Shown: positions 6,245 through 11,981 of the stretch, piece after piece | Numbering within the stretch: position 1 is the stretch's first letter | Layout: every line of letters starts with the position of its first letter | NCBI GenBank assembly: GCA_031396505.1 | Contig: JANNKX010000194.1 | Span: 1 to 11,981 of the forward strand | Reading direction: 5' to 3' | DNA length: 11,981 bases | DNA from: JAAFHS01 sp031396505 | GTDB taxonomy: Bacteria > Pseudomonadota > Alphaproteobacteria > Rhodobacterales > Rhodobacteraceae | Position numbers and translations under genes: made by a program | The notes under the pieces: generated by a model | What the model was told of the DNA's origin: nothing | The model's database searches: none | The model's input: the letters and a program-made list of their open reading frames with translations, nothing else

Positions 6245-7837
6245 CTATTCCGCAGGCACGGCCTGGGGTTGCACAACTTTCACCCCCACAGCCGTTTTCC
6301 ACAGGTTGAACACCATGATCAGCGCGCCCGTCAGGTACATCAGCCCGCCCAGACCCCGCACCACATACATCGGGAACTTGGCCTGCACGGTGTCGGTGAA
6401 CGCATTCACCAGAAACCCGTTTGCATCGACCTCACGCCACATCAGGCCTTCCATGATGCCCGTCACCCACATCGACGACGCGTACAAAACGATCCCTATG
6501 GTGGCGAGCCAGAAGTGCCAGTTCACAAGTTTCAGCGAATACAGACCCTGCCGCCCCCACAACCGCGGCGTCAGGAAATACAGCGCGCCAAAGGTGATCA
6601 TGCCGTTCCAGCCAAGTGCACCGGAATGCACGTGGCCGATCGTCCAGTCGGTATAATGCGACAGCGAATTGACGGCCTTGATGCTCATCATCGGGCCTTC
6701 AAACGTGGACATGCCGTAAAACCCGAGGGACAGCACCATCATCCGCAGCACCGGGTCGGTGCGCAGCTTGTCCCATGCGCCCGACAGCGTCATCAGCCCG
6801 TTGATCATCCCGCCCCAGCTTGGCATCCACAGGATGATCGAAAACACCATCCCCAGTGTCGCCGCCCATTCGGGCAGGGCGGTGTAATGCAGATGGTGCG
6901 GGCCGGCCCAGATATAGAGAAAGATCAGCGCCCAGAAGTGGATGATCGACAGTTTGTAACTGTAAACCGGGCGCTCCGCCTGTTTCGGCACGAAGTAATA
7001 CATCATCCCCAGAAAGCCCGCCGTCAGAAAGAAGCCGACCGCGTTATGCCCGTACCACCACTGGATCATCGCATCCTGTACGCCGCTGAACAGTTGCACC
7101 TGCCCCGACCCCAAAATCGACACCGGCACCGCCGCGCTGTTGACCAGATGCAGCATCGCCACCGTGATGATCATCGACAGAAGGAACCAGTTCGCCACAT
7201 AGATATGCGGCTCGCGCCGGGTCATCAGCGTGCCCATGAAACTGACCAGAAACGCGACCCACACGACCGTCAGCCAGATATCCACATACCATACGGGTTC
7301 GGCGTATTCCTTGCCCTGCGTTGCGCCCAGCACGTAACCCACCGCCGCCAGCACGATGAACAACTGGTATCCCCAGAATATGAACCAGTTCAGATTGCCG
7401 CCCCACAGCCGCACCGCACAGGTGCGCTGCACGATATAGAAACTGCTCATGATCAAGGCGTTGCCACCAAAGGCGAACACCACCGCCGATGTGTGCAAGG
7501 GGCGCAGGCGGCCAAAGTTCAGAATGCCCTGCGCCCATGACGGGTTCAGCGATGGAAAGGCCAGCTGAAACGCGATCCACGCGCCCACCGAAAACCCGAC
7601 GATGCCCCAGAACGTCGTCGCAATCACGCCTGCGCGCACCACGTCATCCATATACTGATCGTGCCGCACGGGTGCCGCTTCACCCACATGGCGCAGCACC
7701 CACAGAAAGGTGATCCCCGCCGCAACCACGATTGTCAGCGCATTCGCCTGATAGGCAATGTCGCGCCCGAACTGCGCGGCAAGCCCCGCCAACAGCATGA
7801 TTATTCCCAGCAAGATGAGCTTGACCGCATCCCACAT
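6245..7837 (-). CDS. ccoN: CcoN, catalytic subunit I of cbb3 cytochrome c oxidase
   Basis: CcoN reduces oxygen to water at a haem b3-CuB site and pumps protons; the C-type enzymes work at very low oxygen. The 530-residue product has the expected series of about 12 membrane helices. Visible ligands are H115 (RLRPLHTSAV, low-spin haem), H264 (WYGHNAVG) and H314-H315 (AGPHHLHYT) for CuB, and H402/H404 (GHVHSG) for the two haems. Y308, six residues before the His pair, fits the helix VII tyrosine cross-linked to a CuB histidine in this family. I chose the ATG at 7837 (MWDAVKLILL) because AAGAGGA precedes it by about seven bases. The frame is open to 7933, but that start lies inside an FNR box. 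It leads the ccoNOQP operon. Confidence 0.98.
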   Translation of the reverse strand: MWDAVKLILLGIIMLLAGLAAQFGRDIAYQANALTIVVAAGITFLWVLRHVGEAAPVRHDQYMDDVVRAGVIATTFWGIVGFSVGAWIAFQLAFPSLNPSWAQGILNFGRLRPLHTSAVVFAFGGNALIMSSFYIVQRTCAVRLWGGNLNWFIFWGYQLFIVLAAVGYVLGATQGKEYAEPVWYVDIWLTVVWVAFLVSFMGTLMTRREPHIYVANWFLLSMIITVAMLHLVNSAAVPVSILGSGQVQLFSGVQDAMIQWWYGHNAVGFFLTAGFLGMMYYFVPKQAERPVYSYKLSIIHFWALIFLYIWAGPHHLHYTALPEWAATLGMVFSIILWMPSWGGMINGLMTLSGAWDKLRTDPVLRMMVLSLGFYGMSTFEGPMMSIKAVNSLSHYTDWTIGHVHSGALGWNGMITFGALYFLTPRLWGRQGLYSLKLVNWHFWLATIGIVLYASSMWVTGIMEGLMWREVDANGFLVNAFTDTVQAKFPMYVVRGLGGLMYLTGALIMVFNLWKTAVGVKVVQPQAVPAE

Positions 7838-7889
7838 CTGATTGTCCTCTTCGCCATGCGGCCACTGCAGCGGGCCGGTTCCGATGGCA

Positions 7890-7895
7890 CATATG
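7890..7895 (-). promoter_or_regulatory. Possible -10 element of the ccoN promoter
   Basis: The palindromic CATATG lies about 34 bases from the centre of the FNR box at 7920-7933. This places a transcript start near 7883-7885, within about two bases of the standard FNR class II distance, and a leader of about 47 bases before ccoN. There is no experimental support. Confidence 0.4.
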
Positions 7896-7919
7896 TGACG
7901 CAGGGTGCCGAAACGCTCG

Positions 7920-7933
7920 TTGATCCATGTCAA
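7920..7933 (-). promoter_or_regulatory. FNR box for ccoNOQP
   Basis: On the minus strand it reads TTGACATGGATCAA, with full FNR half-sites. Its centre is about 89 bases before the ccoN ATG and about 42-44 bases before the predicted start of transcription, the usual activating position. FnrL control of ccoNOQP is known in Rhodobacter; application here is inferred from the site. Confidence 0.87.
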
Positions 7934-7950
7934 CCGTTTGCCGATTTGTC

Positions 7951-7964
7951 TTGACGCAGATCAA
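7951..7964 (+). promoter_or_regulatory. Second FNR box in the ccoN-usp gap, probably for usp
   Basis: It reads TTGACGCAGATCAA on the plus strand. Activation at -41.5 would put the usp transcript start near 7999, 26 bases before its ATG. Its centre is 31 bp, about three helical turns, from the ccoN box centre, so both dimers would bind the same DNA face and might interact. The 17 bp at 7950-7966 match the ccoG site exactly, in inverted orientation. Confidence 0.82.
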
Positions 7965-8024
7965 GGCACGCCGCGCGCCCTGCCGCCACACTGGCCCCAC
8001 AGCCCAAAATCGGAGGACACGACC

Positions 8025-8867
8025 ATGAAATCCTTGTTGGCGATTCTGACGGAAACCTCACAGGCCAAGGCGCAGATCGTCGCCGCTGTGGCCTTTGCCC
8101 GTGCCCATCAGGCCCATCTTGATGTGATGGCCCTGGGCATCGATGCAACGCCCGTCACCTACGGCCAGTTTGGCGGCGCGATGGCGGTCATTCAGGTCGG
8201 CGTCGCAAGGGCCGAGGCGCAGGCCACCGAACTGGCCGACATGGCGCGCGCGCAACTGACCGCCGAAGGGCCGGACCTGTCATGGGCGGTCGATGCGCAA
8301 ATGGCCCAAAGCGGTGGCATTGTCGCACTCGTGGGTACCCGCACACGCCTGTGTGACCTGGTGATCCTGCCGCAGCCGTATGGCGCGAACCGCAACTATG
8401 ACGCCGAAATCGTGCTGGAAAGCGCCCTGTTTGATGGCCGTGCACCCGTTCTGGTGCTGCCTGATGCGGGCTTGGGTTCGGCTGCAACGCCCAAGCGCGT
8501 TGTCATCGCATGGAACCAGAGCGCCGAATCGATGGCCGCCATCCGCGCCGCCCTTCCCCTGCTGAAACAGGCCAAAAGTGTCAGCCTTGCCGTTATCGAC
8601 CCCGGCAGCCATGGCCCTGAACGTTCGGATCCCGGCGGGATGCTGTCGCAGATGCTGGTGCGCCACGGTGTGCATGTCGATGTCGCCGTGCTGGCCAAAA
8701 CCATGCCACGCGTCACCGATGTGCTGAACCGGCACCTGATGGACACCGGGGCCGACCTGTTGGTGATGGGGGCTTACGGCCATTCCCGCCTGCGCGAGGC
8801 GCTGTTTGGCGGGGCGACGCGCGAAATGCTGGAACTGTGCCCCGTGCCGATGCTGATGGCGCATTGA
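8025..8867 (+). CDS. Universal stress protein, tandem Usp domains (ORF277-type)
   Basis: This 280-residue protein has two UspA-like halves: residues 1-147 (MKSLLAIL... to VLVLPDA) and 157-280 (KRVVIAWNQS... to CPVPMLMAH). The second half ends with GAYGHSRLREALFGGATREM (249-268). It follows the G-2x-G-9x-G spacing of ATP-binding Usp proteins, but with Gly-Ala-Thr where Ser/Thr usually follows directly. The first half lacks this motif. A gene of this kind (ORF277) sits beside fnrL and ccoN in Rhodobacter and Paracoccus; its exact role is not known. I chose the ATG at 8025 because GGAGG (8012-8016) precedes it by eight bases; the open frame to 7905 crosses the FNR boxes. Low-oxygen expression through FnrL is likely. 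Confidence 0.9.
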   Translation: MKSLLAILTETSQAKAQIVAAVAFARAHQAHLDVMALGIDATPVTYGQFGGAMAVIQVGVARAEAQATELADMARAQLTAEGPDLSWAVDAQMAQSGGIVALVGTRTRLCDLVILPQPYGANRNYDAEIVLESALFDGRAPVLVLPDAGLGSAATPKRVVIAWNQSAESMAAIRAALPLLKQAKSVSLAVIDPGSHGPERSDPGGMLSQMLVRHGVHVDVAVLAKTMPRVTDVLNRHLMDTGADLLVMGAYGHSRLREALFGGATREMLELCPVPMLMAH

Positions 8868-8912
8868 CGGTGCCAGACCCCCTGCCTTTGGCATAACCGA
8901 CATCCTCTTGCG

Positions 8913-8934
8913 GGATGGGCAATTCTGCCCATCC
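8913..8934. terminator. Bidirectional hairpin terminator between usp and fnrL
   Basis: A perfect nine-base stem, GGATGGGCA/TGCCCATCC, encloses an ATTC loop in the gap between these convergent genes. Only a short TT follows on the plus side and no long T-run on either, so it is a weak intrinsic terminator or an mRNA end stabiliser. It lies 46 bases after the usp stop and 8 bases after the fnrL stop. Confidence 0.7.
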
Positions 8935-8941
8935 TTGCGCC

Positions 8942-9685
8942 TTACGTCAGCGCGCCGCCGTCCGTATCATCGCCCGACACTTCCACCAGCCGGTCAAAAT
9001 CCGGCACTGTCACGCTGCGGCTGCCGGTGACCACGATCACGCCGTCCTTTTTCAACGCACTCATCTGGCGGCTGACCGTTTCCAGTGTCAGCCCCAGATA
9101 ATCCGCCATCGCCTCCCGCGTCAGGGGCACTTCGAACGCAACCGCGTCGCCCCTCTTTTGCTGTTTCAGCATCCATGTCCGCCGCGCGAGGATCGCCAGC
9201 AGGCTTGCGATCTTTTCGCGTGCCGTCTTGCGCCCCAGAACCAGCATCCATTCGCGGGCCGCGTCCAACTCGTCCAGCGTCATTTCCAGCAGGCGCTGTA
9301 CCACATGCGGCGTTTTCACCATCATGTCCTCGAACGGCTTCTTGCGAAAACAGCACATCACCAGATCGCTGACCGCCGTCACATCGAAGGCCGCCGTCGA
9401 ACGCCCCGGCCGCCCGACGAAATCCGAGGGCTGCAAAAGCCCCACCATCTGCCGCCGACCATCCTCCATCGTCTGGGTCAGCGTCGCAATCCCGGTCACG
9501 ACCGATGCCACGAAATCCATCCGGTCGCCCGCCCAGATCACTGTCTGGCCCGCCTGAAAGGTGCGGTAATACTTGATCTGCTCCAGTTGCGCCAATTCAT
9601 CCGTGTCGCAACGCGCGCAGACCGCCCGATGCCGGATCGGGCAATCCCCGCAATCCTGTGGGCCGCTTGGAAACGGAACGTTCAT
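8942..9685 (-). CDS. fnrL: FnrL, oxygen-sensing Crp/Fnr-family regulator
   Basis: FnrL binds a 4Fe-4S cluster when oxygen is low, dimerises and controls respiratory and tetrapyrrole genes. The 247-residue product has an N-terminal Cys cluster (C12, C15, C23, C26) and C111-C112 at the place of the central cluster ligand. A cyclic-nucleotide-type beta roll and a dimer helix follow. The C-terminal helix-turn-helix has a recognition helix reading ETVSRQMSALKK; its E..SR pattern is the one that reads TTGAT half-sites. I chose the ATG at 9685 (MNVPFPSG) because AAGGAAGG lies seven bases upstream; the frame is open to 9748 but crosses an FNR box. Expression is probably self-limited by that box. It is divergent from hemN and convergent with usp. 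Confidence 0.96.
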   Translation of the reverse strand: MNVPFPSGPQDCGDCPIRHRAVCARCDTDELAQLEQIKYYRTFQAGQTVIWAGDRMDFVASVVTGIATLTQTMEDGRRQMVGLLQPSDFVGRPGRSTAAFDVTAVSDLVMCCFRKKPFEDMMVKTPHVVQRLLEMTLDELDAAREWMLVLGRKTAREKIASLLAILARRTWMLKQQKRGDAVAFEVPLTREAMADYLGLTLETVSRQMSALKKDGVIVVTGSRSVTVPDFDRLVEVSGDDTDGGALT

Positions 9686-9698
9686 CGCCACGCCTTCC

Positions 9699-9712
9699 TT
9701 GATCTGGATCAA
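9699..9712. promoter_or_regulatory. FNR box shared by fnrL and hemN
   Basis: TTGATCTGGATCAA is a textbook FNR site with five-base perfect arms. For hemN its centre is 35.5 bases before the ATG at 9741, and 41.5 bases before position 9747, the second in-frame ATG. For fnrL it covers about +1 to +14 of the predicted transcript and adjoins the ribosome site. The layout predicts activation of hemN and repression of fnrL by the same dimer. Confidence 0.87.
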
Positions 9713-9716
9713 CGCC

Positions 9717-9722
9717 ATTGTA
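9717..9722 (-). promoter_or_regulatory. Predicted -10 element of fnrL
   Basis: On the minus strand this reads TACAAT, one base from the TATAAT consensus, giving a transcript start near 9711, at the edge of the FNR box. No good -35 hexamer lies 16-18 bases upstream, so the promoter is tentative. Confidence 0.45.
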
Positions 9723-9740
9723 CCCGTCACTCTGCAACCT

Positions 9741-11102
9741 ATGCCCATGACACAGGAATCGCAACTCGCTGCCCTCGGTCTCTTTGATGCAGCGGTGCCG
9801 CGTTACACCAGCTATCCCACCGCGCCGAAATTCGCATCCCATATCGGGTCCGTCAACTATGCCGCTTGGCTGGCGGCCATTCCTGCGGCCACCGACATGT
9901 CGCTTTATCTGCATGTCCCGTTTTGCCGCAGGCTCTGCTGGTTTTGCGCCTGCCGCACCCAAGGCACCTCCACCCTTGCCCCGGTTGCCGCCTATGTGCA
10001 GACGCTGCTTGCCGAACTGGCCATGCTGCGCGCGCATCTCGCCCCCGGCATCCGCCTTGCACGTCTGCACTGGGGCGGCGGCACCCCTACGCTTTTGTCG
10101 CCCGCCATGATCACCGACCTTGCTACGGCGATCTTCACCGCCTTTCCCCTCGCACCCGGCGGCGAATTCTCGGTCGAGATCGACCCCAATGAAATCGACA
10201 ATGCCCGCCTTGATGCGCTGGTGGCCGCCGGGATGAACCGCGCCTCGATCGGCGTGCAGGATTTTGACCCCGATATTCAGGCCGCCATTGGCCGCGAGCA
10301 GGGCTTCGATCTGACCCGCGATGTGGTGCAGGCGATCCGCGCCCGTGGTGTCACCAGCCTGAATGCTGACATCCTGTATGGCCTGCCGCACCAGACGCCC
10401 GCGCGCATCACCACGTCCGTGCAAAAACTGCTCAGCCTCGCCCCCGACCGCGTCGCCCTTTACGGCTACGCCCATGTGCCCTGGATGTCGCGCCGCCAGC
10501 AGATGATCCCCTCCGAGGCGCTGCCCACGCCCGCCGCCCGGCTTGATCTTTTCAACATCGCCGCGCACCTGTTTGCCGCCGACGGCTACCGCGCCATCGG
10601 TATCGACCATTTCGCCCTGCCCGCCGACGGCCTTGCCCATGCCGCACAGTCAGGCCGCCTGCGCCGCAATTTTCAAGGCTACACCGACGATACTGCCCCC
10701 GTCCTGATCGGGCTTGGCGCTTCGGCCATATCGCGCTTGCCGCAGGGCTATGCCCAGAACGCCTCTGCCACCGCCGCCCACACCAAGGCCGTCCGTGCAG
10801 GCCGCTTTTCCACCCATCGCGGCCATGCCCTGACGCCCGAAGACCACCTGCGCGCCCGCATGATCGAAATGATCATGTGCGACTTTGCCGTTGACACTGC
10901 CGCCCTTGTCCGCGCCTTCCCCGCAGGCCGCGCCCTTGTTGCCGATCTGTGCACCCGGATCGCCACGACCTTCGGCCACATGGTCAGCTATCACGACGAC
11001 TGGCTGCACATCCTGCCCCGCGCCCGCCCGCTTACCCGCATGATCGCGCAGGTCTGCGATGCCTATGATGCCGCAGGCGCACGATTTTCCGCCGCGATCT
11101 GA
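9741..11102 (+). CDS. hemN: HemN/HemZ, oxygen-independent coproporphyrinogen III dehydrogenase
   Basis: This radical-SAM enzyme converts coproporphyrinogen III to protoporphyrinogen IX without oxygen, for haem (and, where present, bacteriochlorophyll) synthesis. The 453-residue product opens with the true HemN segment RYTSYPTAPKF (21-31). It has the cluster motif CRRLCWFCAC (C62, C66, C69, plus C71), then HWGGGTPTLL, SVEIDPNE, ASIGVQDFDP, LNADILYGLPHQT and a C-terminal HemN domain. The RYTSYPTAP segment and the CX3CX2CXC motif separate it from HemW-like proteins. The start is 9741 or, in the same frame, 9747 (MTQESQLAALGLFD). Neither has a Shine-Dalgarno sequence in the preceding CGTCACTCTGCAACCT. 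The frame is open to 9573, inside fnrL on the other strand, which I reject. Low-oxygen induction by FnrL is expected. Confidence 0.95.
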   Translation: MPMTQESQLAALGLFDAAVPRYTSYPTAPKFASHIGSVNYAAWLAAIPAATDMSLYLHVPFCRRLCWFCACRTQGTSTLAPVAAYVQTLLAELAMLRAHLAPGIRLARLHWGGGTPTLLSPAMITDLATAIFTAFPLAPGGEFSVEIDPNEIDNARLDALVAAGMNRASIGVQDFDPDIQAAIGREQGFDLTRDVVQAIRARGVTSLNADILYGLPHQTPARITTSVQKLLSLAPDRVALYGYAHVPWMSRRQQMIPSEALPTPAARLDLFNIAAHLFAADGYRAIGIDHFALPADGLAHAAQSGRLRRNFQGYTDDTAPVLIGLGASAISRLPQGYAQNASATAAHTKAVRAGRFSTHRGHALTPEDHLRARMIEMIMCDFAVDTAALVRAFPAGRALVADLCTRIATTFGHMVSYHDDWLHILPRARPLTRMIAQVCDAYDAAGARFSAAI

Positions 11103-11103
11103 C

Positions 11104-11532
11104 TTACCAGTGCCCCACCGACGCCATGCTCGCCCATGGCTCTGCCGCAGGCAGCGCATCCCCGATCTGCAGCAACTCCACCGACACATTGTCGGGGGAC
11201 CGCACGAACGCCATCCGCCCGTCCCGTGGTGGCCGCGCGATCACCACCCCGTTTGCCTGCAGATGCGCGCAGGTCGCATAAATATCGCTGACCCCGTACG
11301 CCAGATGCCCGAAATGCCGCCCGTCCGACGGCAGGCCATCGTCCCCGTCCCAGTTATACGTCAATTCCACCGGGCATTCGCCTTGCCCCGGCGGCGCCAG
11401 AAACACCAACGTGAACCGCCCGCCTTCATTGTCATAGCGCCGCGTTTCTTCCAGCCCCAGCAGCTTGTAGAACGCAATTGACGCCTCAAGGTCCTTCACG
11501 CGCACCATCGTGTGCAGATAGCGGATTGTCAT
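11104..11532 (-). CDS. gloA: Lactoylglutathione lyase (glyoxalase I), VOC superfamily
   Basis: Glyoxalase I isomerises the hemithioacetal of methylglyoxal and glutathione to S-lactoylglutathione in the cytoplasm. The 142-residue protein has two beta-alpha-beta-beta-beta modules. Four likely metal ligands align with the known bacterial enzyme: H7 (YLHTMVRV), E56 (VELTYNW), H76 (FGHLAYGV) and E119 (VELLQ). The N-terminal HTMVRVKDLEASIAFY and the VELTYNW segments are close to GloA rather than to generic VOC proteins. The start at 11532 has an AAGGAG site about six bases upstream; the open frame to 11784 runs antisense to thyX and is rejected. It converges with hemN, leaving one base between stops, and diverges from thyX. 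No FNR box precedes it. Confidence 0.9.
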   Translation of the reverse strand: MTIRYLHTMVRVKDLEASIAFYKLLGLEETRRYDNEGGRFTLVFLAPPGQGECPVELTYNWDGDDGLPSDGRHFGHLAYGVSDIYATCAHLQANGVVIARPPRDGRMAFVRSPDNVSVELLQIGDALPAAEPWASMASVGHW

Positions 11533-11622
11533 GACTCTCTCCTTCTTTGGCCCAAACCTAGCACCCCGCGCCGCAATGAACAGAGGCCGCAGCTTGTGGT
11601 ATCGCCCAAGCCCGCCGCAAGA

Positions 11623-11628
11623 TATAGT
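11623..11628 (+). promoter_or_regulatory. Possible -10 element for thyX
   Basis: TATAGT lies 30 bases before the thyX ATG in the divergent gloA-thyX gap (11533-11658). No convincing -35 hexamer is found at normal spacing. Nothing else stands out in this gap. Confidence 0.3.
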
Positions 11629-11658
11629 CAACCCCGACTCAACCCCTGCGAGGCCGCC

Positions 11659-11981
11659 ATGCCGCTCACCCCAGACCAACTTGCCGAGATCGACGCGCAG
11701 CGCGCCACGCCCCGCATGACGCTCCGCGCCGTGTCCGAAGGGATGGAGGCGCATCTTTACCGCGCCCACCCCGTCCTTGATCACGGCTTTATCCGCGTCA
11801 TCGATTATATGGGCGACGACACCGCCATCGTGCAGGCCGCCCGCGTGTCATATGGGGCGGGCACCAAGCATGTGCAAAACGACGAAGGCCTGATCCGCTA
11901 CCTGATGCGCCACTGGCATTCGACCCCGTTCGAGATGTGCGAGATCAAACTGCACGTCAAACTGCCCGTGTTCGTCGCCCG
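11659..11981 (+). CDS. thyX: ThyX, flavin-dependent thymidylate synthase, partial (C-terminus beyond right edge)
   Basis: ThyX makes dTMP from dUMP using methylenetetrahydrofolate, NAD(P)H and FAD. The window holds the first 107 residues. Diagnostic family segments are HGFIRVIDYMGDDTAIVQAA, ARVSYGAGTK and LMRHWHSTPFEMCEIKLHVKLPVFVA (split here by eye into shorter family blocks). The ThyX signature RHRxxSxNExS should follow just past the edge and cannot be seen. The ATG at 11659 follows GCGAGG with about five-base spacing. Divergent gloA suggests a shared control gap. It appears unrelated to the oxygen-response genes to its left. Confidence 0.93.
   Translation, partial: MPLTPDQLAEIDAQRATPRMTLRAVSEGMEAHLYRAHPVLDHGFIRVIDYMGDDTAIVQAARVSYGAGTKHVQNDEGLIRYLMRHWHSTPFEMCEIKLHVKLPVFVA

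Noticed and set aside
5642..7540. 632-codon open frame on the plus strand
   Set aside because: It lies wholly antisense to ccoO and ccoN, is rich in His, Gln, Arg and Pro as expected from the reverse of GC-rich codons, and shows no domain.
9573..9740. N-terminal extension of HemN
   Set aside because: It overlaps fnrL on the other strand and crosses the FNR box; the HemN family starts close to the LGLFDAAVPRYTSYPTAP segment.
9597..10640. 347-codon minus-strand frame
   Set aside because: It is antisense to the first two-thirds of hemN and the start of fnrL's own region; it is Gly-rich with no recognisable family.
1..11981. CRISPR array, tRNA, rRNA or phage genes
   Set aside because: No regularly spaced direct repeats, no cloverleaf-like or rRNA-like stretches and no phage-type proteins were seen on either strand.

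Overview
The window looks like a chromosomal segment of a marine-type alphaproteobacterium of the Rhodobacteraceae (Roseobacter/Loktanella/Yoonia-like). The evidence is the GC-rich coding sequence, the protein sequences, and the gene order ccoGHI, ccoNOQP, usp, fnrL, hemN. That order resembles the respiratory/FnrL locus known from Rhodobacter and Paracoccus. The genus assignment is an inference from recalled similarity; no search was run.

Layout, left to right. Positions 1-3030 hold the cbb3 oxidase assembly operon on the minus strand: ccoG, ccoH and the first 364 codons of ccoI, which runs off the left edge. Positions 3112-4234 hold an insert between the two cco operons: a LysR-type regulator gene (minus) divergent from a 51-residue orphan protein gene (plus). 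A 97-bp gap with a T-N11-A dyad separates them. Positions 4264-4434 are a nested inverted repeat with no gene. Positions 4436-7837 are ccoNOQP on the minus strand, which encode the cbb3 cytochrome c oxidase. After a 187-bp divergent control region comes a universal-stress-protein gene (plus), then a bidirectional hairpin, fnrL (minus) and hemN (plus, divergent from fnrL). At the right, gloA (minus) converges on hemN with a one-base gap, and the start of thyX (plus) runs off the right edge.

How the parts fit: FnrL senses low oxygen through a 4Fe-4S cluster. Four well-formed FNR boxes lie in this window: one before ccoG, two between ccoN and usp, and one between fnrL and hemN. I infer that one regulator, encoded here, controls the oxidase, its metal/cofactor assembly machinery, a stress protein, oxygen-independent haem synthesis and itself. 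The fnrL-hemN box falls over the predicted fnrL transcription start and at the usual activating distance for hemN. This suggests one operator that represses fnrL and activates hemN, possibly giving a leaderless hemN mRNA.

Most of the window is a well-known respiratory locus. The parts least explained are the LysR/51-residue cassette with its dyad, the 171-bp inverted repeat, and the compact fnrL/hemN switch. No tRNA, rRNA, CRISPR array or transposase was seen.
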